A stretch of 64,000 nt of DNA from positions 1 through 64,000 of the forward strand of contig JAVDKK010000002.1 of NCBI GenBank assembly GCA_030849945.1, written 5' to 3'. A program made the position numbers and the translations under genes. Below, one piece after another: positions 19,068 to 27,600 of the stretch. The notes below the pieces were generated by a model that was given only the letters and a program-made list of their open reading frames with translations, was not told where the DNA came from and did not search any database. The stretch comes from Schauerella fraxinea (GTDB lineage: Bacteria > Pseudomonadota > Gammaproteobacteria > Burkholderiales > Burkholderiaceae_B). Within the stretch, counting starts at the first letter, position 1. Each line of letters starts with the position of its first letter.

Positions 19068-19721
19068 ATGGAAGCCTTTAAAACACTCGATGGTTTGGTG
19101 GCGCCTCTCGATCGCGAGAACGTCGATACCGACCTGATTATTCCCAAGCAGTTTCTGAAGTCGATCAAGCGTACGGGCTTCGGCCCCAATCTGTTTGATG
19201 AGTTGCGTTATCTGGATCACGGCGAGCCGGGAATGGACAATTCCAAGCGGCCGATCAATCCGGATTTCGTGCTCAATCATTCGCGCTACCAGGGGGCGTC
19301 GATTTTGTTGGCGCGCAAGAACTTCGGGTGCGGTTCGAGCCGCGAGCATGCGCCCTGGGCGCTGACGCAATATGGCTTTCGCGCCATCATTGCGCCGTCG
19401 TACGCCGATATCTTCTTCAACAACAGCTTCAAGAATGGCCTGCTCCCGATCGTGTTGTCGGAAATGCAGGTGGCGCGGCTGTTCGACGAGGTCAAGGCGT
19501 TTCCGGGATACCGTTTGCGCATCGATCTTGAGTCGCAGCAGGTATTGACTGCCGGCGGCGAAAGCTTGCCGTTCGATATCGAACCGTTTCGCAAGTATTG
19601 CTTGATCAATGGATTTGACGATATCGGCTTGACGCTGCAGAAGGCGGACAAGATTCGCAGTTTCGAGGCCGAGCGCCTGGCGCGTCATCCATGGCTCGAG
19701 AGCCAGCCGCTGATCCGTTGA
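19068..19721 (+). CDS. leuD: 3-isopropylmalate dehydratase small subunit
   Basis: 217 aa swivel subunit that pairs with LeuC. The motif GLVAPLDRENVDTDLIIPKQFL and the FGCGSSREHAPWAL loop are family hallmarks. Three in-frame starts exist (GTG 19059, ATG 19065, ATG 19068). 19068 gives MEAFKTLDGLVAP, the length seen in relatives as I know them, with GGTGAG just upstream. It follows leuC at once and is probably translationally coupled. Confidence 0.97.
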   Translation: MEAFKTLDGLVAPLDRENVDTDLIIPKQFLKSIKRTGFGPNLFDELRYLDHGEPGMDNSKRPINPDFVLNHSRYQGASILLARKNFGCGSSREHAPWALTQYGFRAIIAPSYADIFFNNSFKNGLLPIVLSEMQVARLFDEVKAFPGYRLRIDLESQQVLTAGGESLPFDIEPFRKYCLINGFDDIGLTLQKADKIRSFEAERLARHPWLESQPLIR

Positions 19722-19750
19722 TCGCGCTGGGTGGGGCAACATAGTTGGGG

Positions 19751-19786
19751 CGATTGCGTCTGCGGGAGCAGGCGCAATCGGCTTTT
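19751..19786 (+). terminator. Strong hairpin between leuD and leuB
   Basis: CGATTGCGTCTGC and GCAGGCGCAATCG form a 13-bp stem (one G-T pair) with a GGGA tetraloop, followed by GCTTTT. It sits inside an apparent leu operon, so it may be a partial terminator, an attenuator or an mRNA-processing barrier. Confidence 0.5.
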
Positions 19787-19811
19787 GAAAACGCTTTTTT
19801 CGGATAGGAAT

Positions 19812-20891
19812 ATGACGCACAAGATCGCAGTGTTGCCTGGAGACGGCATCGGCCCGGAAATCATGGAGCAGGCTGTACGTGTGCTCAAAGCGCTGGAGCT
19901 CGACCTGTCGATCGACGAAGCGCCCGTGGGCGGCGCCGCTTACGACTTGAAAGGGCATCCGCTCCCGCCTGAGACGCTGGCGCTGGCGCAAGCGTCGTCC
20001 GCTGTGCTGTTTGGCGCGGTAGGCGACTGGAAGTACGACAAACTGCCGCGCGAGCATCGCCCCGAGCAAGCCATTTTGGGATTGCGGCGGCAGATGGGTT
20101 TGTTCGCCAACCTGCGTCCCGCGATTCTTTACCCGGAACTGGCCAGCGCGTCGTCGCTTAAGCCTGAGATCGTGTCGGGACTGGATATTTTGATCATTCG
20201 CGAGCTGACGGGCGATATCTACTTCGGCCAACCGCGCGGCGTGCGTACGGCTGTGGACGGGCAGTTTGCCGGTGAGCGCGAAGGGTACGACACGATGCGT
20301 TATGCCGAGTCGGAAATTCGCCGCATTGCGCAGGTCGGTTTCGAATCGGCTCAAAAGCGCAATCGCAAGCTGTGCAGCGTCGACAAAGCCAATGTGCTCG
20401 AAACGTCGCAGTTCTGGCGGGATATCGTGATCGACGTCGCGAAGCAATATCCAGATGTCGAACTCTCGCACATGTATGTCGATAATGCCGCCATGCAGTT
20501 GGTCAAGGCCCCGCGCCAGTTCGACGTGATCGTTACCGGCAACATCTTCGGCGACATCCTCTCCGACGAAGCCGCCATGTTGACGGGGTCGATCGGGATG
20601 CTGCCGTCGGCTTCGTTGAATTCGTCGGGGCAGGGGCTCTACGAGCCCAGCCACGGGTCGGCTCCCGACATCGCCGGGCAAAATATCGCCAATCCATTGG
20701 CGACGATTCTGTCGGCCGCGATGTTGTTGCGGTATTCTTTAGGCTTGCCGGCCCAGGCCGACCGTATCGAGTCGGCGGTTCGCAACGTACTCGCGGCCGG
20801 TTATCGCACCGCAGATATCTTCGAGGAAAATACCGAGAAGGTGGGCACTGCCCAGATGGGCGATGCGGTGCTGAAGGCGCTGGCTGGCTGA
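19812..20891 (+). CDS. leuB: 3-isopropylmalate dehydrogenase
   Basis: 359 aa. It oxidises and decarboxylates 3-isopropylmalate with NAD+ in leucine synthesis. The start at 19812 (MTHKIAVLPGDGIGPEIME) matches the family and follows AGGAAT. Motifs include GDGIGPEI, RELTGDIYFGQPRG and NIFGDILSDEAAMLTGSIGM. It lies 90 bp after leuD, with a hairpin in the gap. Confidence 0.98.
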   Translation: MTHKIAVLPGDGIGPEIMEQAVRVLKALELDLSIDEAPVGGAAYDLKGHPLPPETLALAQASSAVLFGAVGDWKYDKLPREHRPEQAILGLRRQMGLFANLRPAILYPELASASSLKPEIVSGLDILIIRELTGDIYFGQPRGVRTAVDGQFAGEREGYDTMRYAESEIRRIAQVGFESAQKRNRKLCSVDKANVLETSQFWRDIVIDVAKQYPDVELSHMYVDNAAMQLVKAPRQFDVIVTGNIFGDILSDEAAMLTGSIGMLPSASLNSSGQGLYEPSHGSAPDIAGQNIANPLATILSAAMLLRYSLGLPAQADRIESAVRNVLAAGYRTADIFEENTEKVGTAQMGDAVLKALAG

Positions 20892-20963
20892 TTTCAGCCC
20901 TCCAGGCGGGGCGCGGCAGTTTTTGCCGCGCCAACGATTAACTTTGATTTTAAGAGCGGATAA

Positions 20964-22094
20964 ATGAAGCAAGCAGTGGGCCTTGTCGGTTGGCGAGGAA
21001 TGGTGGGTTCGGTTCTCATGCAACGCATGCGTGATGAAAACGATTTTTCCCTGTTCGAGCCGGTGTTCTTCTCGACGAGCAACGCAGGTGGTGCCGCCCC
21101 TAAATGGGCAGACGGCGCCGGCGCGTTGCAGGATGCTCACGACATTGACGCCCTTAAAAAACTGCCGATCATCGTTACGGCGCAGGGCGGCGATTACACG
21201 TCGGCCGTTTATCCGAAGCTGCGCGATGCGGGCTGGAAAGGTATCTGGATCGACGCCGCAAGCACCTTGCGCATGGCTGATGACGCGATCATCGTGCTCG
21301 ATCTCGTCAATCGCCCCGTTATCGACGCCGCGCTTGCGCGGGGCGTGCGCAACTTTGTGGGTGGTAACTGCACGGTCAGTTGCATGCTCATGGGCTTGGC
21401 CGGCTTGTTCAACAACGATCTGGTCGATTGGATGACCTCCATGACGTACCAGGCTGCATCCGGCGGCGGCGCGCAGCACATGCGTGAGCTGCTGACGCAA
21501 TTCGGCCAGTTGAACGAAGCAGTGCGTCCGCTGCTGGATGACCCGGCGTCGGCGATTCTCGAAATCGACCGTGGCGTGCTGGCGATGCAAAAGAATCCCG
21601 GTTTGCCGCAGGAACACTTCGGCGTGCCGCTCGGCGGCAGCCTCATTCCCTGGATCGACAAGGATCTGGGCAATGGTGTGTCGCGCGAAGAATGGAAGGC
21701 CGGCGCTGAAACCAACAAGATCCTGGGCCGCGGTCCCGCATTCGGCACGGCCGAGACCCCGGTGGATGGATTGTGCGTGCGCATCGGCGCCATGCGTTGC
21801 CATAGTCAGGCGTTGACCATCAAGCTCAAGCGCGATGTGCCGCTGGACGAGATTGAAGCCCTGATTGCCGAGGGCACGGATTGGGCAAAGGTGATTCCCA
21901 ATACCAAGGAAGCATCGATGGCCGGTTTGACGCCGGTTGCGGTAACGGGCACCTTGGACATTCCTGTTGGACGTCTGCGCAAGATGTCGATGGGAGGCGA
22001 ATACCTGAGCGCCTTTACCGTGGGCGATCAGTTGATGTGGGGCGCGGCTGAACCGCTACGCCGGATGCTCCGCATCGCGCTTTCGGAAGCCTGA
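20964..22094 (+). CDS. asd: Aspartate-semialdehyde dehydrogenase
   Basis: 376 aa. It reduces aspartyl phosphate to aspartate semialdehyde with NADPH, feeding lysine/DAP, threonine and methionine synthesis. The N-terminus VGLVGWRGMVGSVLMQRM is the dinucleotide fold. The catalytic Cys is residue 136 in GGNCTVSCMLMGLAG, typical of the Gram-negative branch. It is followed by a strong intrinsic terminator, closing this transcription unit. Confidence 0.98.
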   Translation: MKQAVGLVGWRGMVGSVLMQRMRDENDFSLFEPVFFSTSNAGGAAPKWADGAGALQDAHDIDALKKLPIIVTAQGGDYTSAVYPKLRDAGWKGIWIDAASTLRMADDAIIVLDLVNRPVIDAALARGVRNFVGGNCTVSCMLMGLAGLFNNDLVDWMTSMTYQAASGGGAQHMRELLTQFGQLNEAVRPLLDDPASAILEIDRGVLAMQKNPGLPQEHFGVPLGGSLIPWIDKDLGNGVSREEWKAGAETNKILGRGPAFGTAETPVDGLCVRIGAMRCHSQALTIKLKRDVPLDEIEALIAEGTDWAKVIPNTKEASMAGLTPVAVTGTLDIPVGRLRKMSMGGEYLSAFTVGDQLMWGAAEPLRRMLRIALSEA

Positions 22095-22100
22095 TGTAAA

Positions 22101-22127
22101 GCGCGCCCTCAGGGGCGCGCATTTTTT
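22101..22127 (+). terminator. Intrinsic terminator after asd
   Basis: GCGCGCCC/GGGCGCGC stem with a short loop, then six T residues after one A. It starts 6 nt after the asd stop. Confidence 0.9.
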
Positions 22128-22185
22128 CTTCCTCGCGCCGTCGTCGAGGCGGTGTCCAGATAGCTTTCCCAACGGATATCTGTTC

Positions 22186-24693
22186 ATGATCGCACGCCTT
22201 ATCCGAATTCCGTCGCACTCGCGTGCGCCGCTATCATCGGCACTTGCCGCTGTTTTCGTCGCCCTCGCGGCTGGGCCCGCCATGGCGGCCGATTTCGGAC
22301 ACGCACGCGTGCTGTCACCTGCTGGCGCGCCGCTGTTGGTGTCGGTGCCCGTGACGAATTTGACGGCACAGGAAGTCGACACGTTGCGCGTAGGACTTGC
22401 GGACGAGGCATCGTGGCTGGCGGCTGGCCTCACGCCGCCCGCGCCGCTATCGACCTTTCGCGTCACGCTTGAGCCGGGCACCACGCCTTCGGCGCGCGTG
22501 CTGCGCATCTCGTCGACGCAGGCGCCGATCGATTCCGCGATCGACATTCTGTTGATCAGCACCTCGCCCACTGGCCGACGACAAGTTCAATTCACCGTCT
22601 TGGCGCAACCCGATGCCCAAGGCTGGCATACCCCCGATTTACCGCTAGGTGCGCCGGAGTCGCGATCGATCGACACGGCAGTGACTGCTCGCGCGCCGGT
22701 TGTACAGCGCGCGCCCGCAGACCCGGCGGCGGCTCGGGCGCCGCGAGGCGCGCGCACTGTGGCCGTCCGTAGCGGCGACACGTTGTCGGAAATTGCGATG
22801 GCGCGGCGAGTATCCGGTGCCACGTATTACCAGATGATCGTCGCGATGTGGCGGGCCAATCCGGACGCGTTCATCCAAGGCAATATGAACCTGGTGAAAA
22901 CCGGTGCGCGGTTGACCGTGCCGGACGCCGACACCATCCGGGCGGAAAATCCTGAAGACGCCAAGCGGCTTTATTTGCAGCATCAGGCTGATTTTGACGT
23001 CTATCGTGGTCGCGCTGCGCGCGGGGCCGCACTGGCGCCTTCCGTAGGTGGAGCGGCGGCGAGCGGGCGAGTGGAAGGCACTGATGGCAATGGCGCGTCC
23101 GGCGCGAATCGCGCGCAGGATCGCCTGCGCTTGTCGGCCGGCGATGAGGCCGTGTCGACGACGGGTCCGGCGGGCGCGGGCGGCACGGCCGCCGGCGCCG
23201 GCGGCGCGTCAGGTGGCGCGCCGGGCAGTGCAGGTGCAGGTGCAGGAGTCGGTGTCGGTTCAGGTGCAAGTTCAGGCGTCGGTTCAGGTTCAGGTTCCGG
23301 GACAGGGGCGGCCGGATCGGGCGTCGGCGCATCGGGTGCTGGCGGTGCGACTGCGGGTGTCTCGGCGAGCAACGCTGCCGGCGGTCGCAACGGAGCGGCC
23401 ACCGGCGCGCCAGGCAGCGCCACGCCGGAAGAAGCGCGTGCCGCAAACGCGCGCGCGCTTGCCGAGCAAGGCGGTCGCGTTGACGCGCTACGGCGCGATG
23501 TCGATGCGTTGAATCGCAGCGCAACGAGCGCGGCAGCGGCCGGTTCGGATTCCAGCGTTAATGACGGTGCAGGTGCTGCACGTGCAGGCGCTGCTGCGGG
23601 TGCCGGTGCGGGTGCGGGTGCTGCAGGTGCAGGCGCTGCTGCGGGTGGCAATGCCGCTACCGTTCCTGGCGGGACGAGCGGTGCGGTACCGGGTACGGCC
23701 AGCCCGGCCGCCGGTGCCGGGCAGTCCGGCACAGCCAGTCAAGCAGGGGCGGCCGCCGGTCAAAGCGCCGCCACCGGTGGCGCCGGATCCGCGGGTCAAA
23801 CGGGAACGACAAACACAACTGGTGCGGCAGCGCAGCCGGGTAGCGCGGGCCAATCCAGTGCCGTCGGGCAAGCAGGTGTTGCGGGTCAAGCCGGTGCATC
23901 GGCGCCGCCTGGAACCGTAGGTCAACCCGGCGGTGCAGGGCAGTCCGGCGCTGCGGGTCAGTCCGGTGCACCGACGCAAGGTGCGACAGGCCAGGGCGCG
24001 ACAGGTCAGAGTGCAACAGGTCAGAGTGCAACAGGTCAGAGTGCAACAGGCCAGGGCGCGACAGGTCAAGGCGGCACCGCGCCAAACGGTGCTGCCGCGC
24101 CCGGCTCGGCATCCGGTGCGTCGGCGGCAAATCGCGGCACATCGGCGGCAACGGGATCATCCGGTGCGGCAGCGAGTGGCGGGGCCACTGGCAACAGTGC
24201 GGCGAGCACGGGTGCAGCGGGCAGTGGCGTGCCGGGTAGTGCCACCACCGCGACGGGCAGCGGGTCGGCTGCGACAGGCGGCTCGGGCGCACAAAACGGT
24301 GCTGGCGGTGCAGCCGCAGGTGGGGCTTCAGGTGCTGCGATCGGCGTGCCGGGTGCTGCTGCGCCTACTGCGCTGGGTGGCGCTGCGACGACGGCGGGCA
24401 CGAGCGACGGCGAGAGTGTGTCGTCGTTGCCGGCGTGGCTTTCGGATAATTTATTGGTCGTGATTACCGCGCTCTTGGCCATCGTGGCTTTTATCGTGGC
24501 GTGGGTATTCAGGCGAGCGGCTGCACGTCGCGAGGACGACGAAGATGGCGACGGCGGCGATGATGATTATGATGGCCGTCGTGTTGCACCGTCGGTGACG
24601 CCGATGGAAATCGATCCGCGGCTGCGTAAGATCAATCTCGATCTCGATGAGCCGCCGCCGGATGAGCCTGCGCCGCGGCGGCGTCAGGGCTGA
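22186..24693 (+). CDS. fimV: FimV-like LysM protein with long low-complexity region
   Basis: 835 aa. A signal peptide (about 1-34, ending AMA-AD) is followed by the conserved FimV N-terminal domain (FGHARVLSPAGAPLLVSVPV), a LysM-like peptidoglycan-binding domain (about 189-245, VRSGDTLSEIA) and some 450 residues made almost only of Ala, Gly, Ser, Thr, Gln and Pro (about 285-740). One membrane helix lies near 750-775 and a short acidic cytoplasmic tail of about 60 residues closes it. FimV proteins organise the cell pole and type IV pili. The large cytoplasmic TPR part of Pseudomonas FimV is absent. The location asd-fimV-truA is typical of Burkholderiales. Confidence 0.88.
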   Translation: MIARLIRIPSHSRAPLSSALAAVFVALAAGPAMAADFGHARVLSPAGAPLLVSVPVTNLTAQEVDTLRVGLADEASWLAAGLTPPAPLSTFRVTLEPGTTPSARVLRISSTQAPIDSAIDILLISTSPTGRRQVQFTVLAQPDAQGWHTPDLPLGAPESRSIDTAVTARAPVVQRAPADPAAARAPRGARTVAVRSGDTLSEIAMARRVSGATYYQMIVAMWRANPDAFIQGNMNLVKTGARLTVPDADTIRAENPEDAKRLYLQHQADFDVYRGRAARGAALAPSVGGAAASGRVEGTDGNGASGANRAQDRLRLSAGDEAVSTTGPAGAGGTAAGAGGASGGAPGSAGAGAGVGVGSGASSGVGSGSGSGTGAAGSGVGASGAGGATAGVSASNAAGGRNGAATGAPGSATPEEARAANARALAEQGGRVDALRRDVDALNRSATSAAAAGSDSSVNDGAGAARAGAAAGAGAGAGAAGAGAAAGGNAATVPGGTSGAVPGTASPAAGAGQSGTASQAGAAAGQSAATGGAGSAGQTGTTNTTGAAAQPGSAGQSSAVGQAGVAGQAGASAPPGTVGQPGGAGQSGAAGQSGAPTQGATGQGATGQSATGQSATGQSATGQGATGQGGTAPNGAAAPGSASGASAANRGTSAATGSSGAAASGGATGNSAASTGAAGSGVPGSATTATGSGSAATGGSGAQNGAGGAAAGGASGAAIGVPGAAAPTALGGAATTAGTSDGESVSSLPAWLSDNLLVVITALLAIVAFIVAWVFRRAAARREDDEDGDGGDDDYDGRRVAPSVTPMEIDPRLRKINLDLDEPPPDEPAPRRRQG
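23983..24072 (+). repeat. Six 15-bp in-frame repeats inside fimV
   Basis: Units such as GCAACAGGTCAGAGT repeat six times and code for the pentapeptide ATGQ(S/G). Copies are near identical, so unit number could vary by slippage without shifting the frame. Confidence 0.9.
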
Positions 24694-24696
24694 TCC

Positions 24697-25497
24697 ATGC
24701 CGAGAATCGCACTGGGGCTCGCCTACGATGGCGCGTCCTGGCAAGGGTGGCAGACGCAACCGCACGGGCTGACCGTGCAGGATGAACTTGAGCGCGCGCT
24801 GGCGAAGTTCGCCGGCACGCCCGTGCCTACGGTATGCGCAGGCCGCACCGATACGGGTGTGCATGCCGCGATGCAGGTCGTGCATCTGGACACCGCTTTG
24901 ACGCGTCGCGAAGAGTCGTGGGTGCGGGGCGTGAACACGTTTCTGCCGCCGAGTGTGGGCATTCAATGGGCACGTGAGGTACCGGACGATTTTCATGCGC
25001 GATTTTCCGCACGCGCCCGGCGTTATACCTATGTGCTGTGGCAAGGACGGATCAGACCCACGCTGTGGGCCGGGAAAGTAGGGTGGTTTCATCAGCCGCT
25101 CGACATCGACGTGATGCGGGAGGCTGCCGCCACTTTGGTCGGCGAGCACGATTTTTCGAGCTTTCGTTCGTCGCAGTGCCAGGCGAAGCATCCGGTACGC
25201 ACCATGCATCGCGTAGAGATTGCCGCGATCGGATCGTTCGTGGTGTTTACGTTCGAGGCCAATGCTTTCCTGCATCACATGATTCGCAATCTGATGGGGG
25301 CGCTTTTGCAGATTGGCCAAGGGCGCGAAAAGCCGGACTGGCTGCTTGCCTTATTGGCGGCGCGCGATCGCACGCAGGGCGCAGCGACGTTTTCACCTGA
25401 TGGTCTATACCTCTCGGGTATTACGTACGACTCCCATTTTGAACTTGGCGATCTGGACGGCGCCGCGAGTCTGCTGGCGCCATTCCAAGCGCGCTAG
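24697..25497 (+). CDS. truA: tRNA pseudouridine(38-40) synthase
   Basis: 266 aa, normal length. It isomerises uridines 38-40 in the anticodon stem-loop of many tRNAs. The catalytic Asp lies in CAGRTDTGVHA. Other family segments are LAYDGASWQGWQ and FEANAFLHHMIRNLMGAL. It starts 3 nt after the fimV stop, so it is in the same transcript. Confidence 0.98.
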   Translation: MPRIALGLAYDGASWQGWQTQPHGLTVQDELERALAKFAGTPVPTVCAGRTDTGVHAAMQVVHLDTALTRREESWVRGVNTFLPPSVGIQWAREVPDDFHARFSARARRYTYVLWQGRIRPTLWAGKVGWFHQPLDIDVMREAAATLVGEHDFSSFRSSQCQAKHPVRTMHRVEIAAIGSFVVFTFEANAFLHHMIRNLMGALLQIGQGREKPDWLLALLAARDRTQGAATFSPDGLYLSGITYDSHFELGDLDGAASLLAPFQAR

Positions 25498-25604
25498 CCT
25501 ACGGATTGCTTTGATGCGCGGACGGATTTGATCCGATGCCATGCAACGTCTTACCGACCCGCGCGCTATGCTCTGGGGTATCAACCATTCCGTTACGGAA
25601 ATGC

Positions 25605-26294
25605 ATGCGTACACGAATCAAAATTTGCGGGCTGACGCGCGAGGAAGATGTGGTTTCGGCGGCCGTCGCCGGCGCCGATGCGATCGGCATGGTGTTCTAT
25701 CCGAAGAGCAAACGCTACGTCACGCCTGAGCGGGCCGCGGTGTTGCGGCGTGCGCTGCCGCCTTTCGTGCAGCTCGTGGCGTTGTTCGTGAACGCAAGCG
25801 ATGAGGATGTCGAGCGGGTGGTGGATGTTGTGCGGCCAGACCTGCTTCAATTTCATGGCGACGAAACGCCTGAACAATGCGCACGTTTCGGTCATCCTTA
25901 TTTGCGGGCCTTCAGGGTGGGCGCGGCGGCGATCCCCGACGGCCGCGCGGTACTGGCCGCGGTGCGGCCGTTCGCCGGCGCGGCGGGTTGGCTTTTCGAT
26001 AGCGACAGTGCGGGTTATGGCGGCAGTGGCCACGGATTCGATCACGGCTTGTTGACCGATGTGCGTGCCGAAGAGGACGCGCCGCGAATCATTCTGTCTG
26101 GCGGGCTGACGCCGGATAACGTCTGTGCCGCCATCCGTCACACGCATCCATGGGCAGTGGACGTCAGTAGTGGCGTCGAGCAAGGACCGGGCATCAAAGA
26201 CAAAACGCGTATCAATGCCTTCGTGGCGGCGGTTCGCAGCGCCGACGAAACACCGATTCCAAAATCTGTGTGGACACGAGTTGACGAACGCTAA
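25605..26294 (+). CDS. trpF: Phosphoribosylanthranilate isomerase
   Basis: 229 aa TIM barrel of tryptophan synthesis. The start at 25605 (MRTRIKICGLTREED) puts the catalytic Cys in the KICGLT motif at the usual place. Other motifs are DAIGMVFYPKSKRYV, QFHGDE and LSGGLTPDNV. Upstream in-frame ATGs (25536) give an unlike extension. No trpB or trpA follows; a tRNA gene does. Confidence 0.97.
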   Translation: MRTRIKICGLTREEDVVSAAVAGADAIGMVFYPKSKRYVTPERAAVLRRALPPFVQLVALFVNASDEDVERVVDVVRPDLLQFHGDETPEQCARFGHPYLRAFRVGAAAIPDGRAVLAAVRPFAGAAGWLFDSDSAGYGGSGHGFDHGLLTDVRAEEDAPRIILSGGLTPDNVCAAIRHTHPWAVDVSSGVEQGPGIKDKTRINAFVAAVRSADETPIPKSVWTRVDER

Positions 26295-26310
26295 AAAGAC
26301 AGGATATAAT
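26281..26310 (+). promoter_or_regulatory. Sigma-70 promoter of tRNA-Val
   Basis: TTGACG (26281-26286), 18-bp spacer, TATAAT (26305-26310). The -35 lies inside the last codons of trpF, and the -10 is 13 bp before the tRNA 5' end. Confidence 0.85.
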
Positions 26311-26323
26311 CTTTTTTCTTCGC

Positions 26324-26400
26324 AGGCGGTTAGCTCAGCTGGTTAGAGCGCCACGTTGACATCGTGGAGGTCGCTGGTTCGATCCCAGTATCGCCTACCA
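26324..26400 (+). tRNA. tRNA-Val (anticodon GAC)
   Basis: 77 nt with encoded CCA. Acceptor AGGCGGT pairs with ATCGCCT (one G-T), D arm GCTC/GAGC, anticodon stem CCACG/CGTGG around loop TTGACAT, T arm GCTGG-TTCGATC-CCAGT. Anticodon GAC is at 26358-26360. Confidence 0.97.
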
Positions 26401-26440
26401 AAATGCGTGTGGTCCGATTAACGTGTTAATCGGTTCACAT

Positions 26441-26477
26441 AAAACCCCGCAACGACTCGTTCGTTGCGGGGTTTTTC
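26441..26477 (+). terminator. Intrinsic terminator downstream of tRNA-Val
   Basis: CCCCGCAACGA / TCGTTGCGGGG stem flanked by A4 and T5, so it can act on both strands, also serving the convergent regulator gene. A separate palindrome CGATTAAC-GT-GTTAATCG lies just upstream at 26414-26431. Confidence 0.9.
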
Positions 26478-26612
26478 GTTTCCGGGTCAAGTTTGCAGAT
26501 TGACGTTGCGGGTCGGCGTGGCGCTTTTGCGGCCCCACAGCGCCGGTCTGGCGTGGGGGCTGCAGCGCGATGTCATCAGGTCGCGATGCCGGGTGCGTTC
26601 ATCGCGCTTACC

Positions 26613-27359
26613 TCATACGTCCAAAGGCTGGCCAAATTTGTCTCGCAAGTAAAGGGCAAGCGATAGATCGTCGGACAGCCCCAGTTTGCCCATCGCTCGC
26701 CGTTTGTGTGTGCTCACGGTTTTTTTGCTGCGCAGGAGCTTGCGCGCAATTTGAGTGACCGACATGCCCAACACGATGTGCCGCAGGATTTCCACCTCTG
26801 CAGTCGTCAGCCGTTCATCCGGTCGCATCGGTCGGGTGTTGAGCACCTTGCCATCTCGGCAGGTGAAAAACGATCGCGGCGTTTCCATCGCCATGCGTAT
26901 CAAGCCCGGCAGAATGGGTAGGCGTTCTTGTTTGGGCAGATAAGCGTTGGCCCCCGCCTTGTAGGCCGCATATTCCGTGTCGTCGCGGCGGCCGGCCGAG
27001 AACGCAATGATGGTGATCTCGGGGAAGTTGCGGCGCACGCGCCGTAATAAATCGACCCCATCCGAGGGCTCGAGTGGCATATAGAAATCGAGAATGGCGA
27101 CATCGCAGGCTTCAGCTCGCAGGCGTTCTATCAGGCGAGCGCTTGAGTTCTCCGCGTGAACGACTTCGAAATCCGGTTGGGTCGACAGGTAATTGGTCAC
27201 GCCCATGGTGATGATCGGATGATCGTCAAGAATGGCGATGCGGATACTGTGGCGTGGTCGCGCCGATAAGGAATATCGGCGCGGTGCCGCAGGCAGCGGT
27301 TGAGAGGTGCCAACGGTGTCCGGTAGCGGCGGCGTCGTGGGGGTGCGGATCGGGTTCAT
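26613..27359 (-). CDS. RcsB-like NarL-family response regulator
   Basis: 248 aa from ATG 27359, picked because GAGGAG stands 4-5 nt upstream; an in-frame start at 27407 lacks this. A Pro-rich N-terminal tail (about 1-38) leads to a full receiver domain (IRIAILDDHPIITMGV, phospho-Asp in VAILDFYMPLEPSDG) and a GerE helix-turn-helix (LTTAEVEILRHIVLGMSVTQIA). The HTH resembles RcsB more than NarL. No kinase is adjacent, so it is an orphan here. Targets are unknown. Confidence 0.88.
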   Translation of the reverse strand: MNPIRTPTTPPLPDTVGTSQPLPAAPRRYSLSARPRHSIRIAILDDHPIITMGVTNYLSTQPDFEVVHAENSSARLIERLRAEACDVAILDFYMPLEPSDGVDLLRRVRRNFPEITIIAFSAGRRDDTEYAAYKAGANAYLPKQERLPILPGLIRMAMETPRSFFTCRDGKVLNTRPMRPDERLTTAEVEILRHIVLGMSVTQIARKLLRSKKTVSTHKRRAMGKLGLSDDLSLALYLRDKFGQPLDV

Positions 27360-27443
27360 CGGTCTCCTCGGTAAGTTGTCGGTAGGCGCGACGCAGGCAA
27401 AGGGCAAGCGCGCGTTGGACCGTAACTTGATCTTACGTATTGC

Positions 27444-27480
27444 AGTCCGGTTTTTTAAGCATGAATACGCAAACCGGACT
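27444..27480 (-). repeat. Inverted repeat upstream of RcsB-like regulator
   Basis: AGTCCGGTTT (27444-27453) and AAACCGGACT (27471-27480), perfect 10-bp arms, 17-nt spacer, about 85 bp before the regulator start in the spacer to the divergent acyl-CoA dehydrogenase operon. It could be an operator or hairpin. Confidence 0.5.
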
Positions 27481-27600
27481 GACTTACCTCGCGTTCTTAA
27501 GGTTTAGCTATGTCGGCATTCGGTGGGTACGTCGATTGCTCTAACGGTTTCGCGCCGCCTATTCCCTGGTTCGTGCGCCTTTCCCGGTTAACTCCAATTT

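Noticed and set aside
18438..20681. 747-codon minus-strand open frame
   Set aside because: It runs opposite leuC, leuD and leuB, spans three genes and shows no recognisable family; high-GC shadow.
26324..26400. tRNA-Val as an integration site
   Set aside because: No partial tRNA duplicate, integrase or mobile genes nearby.
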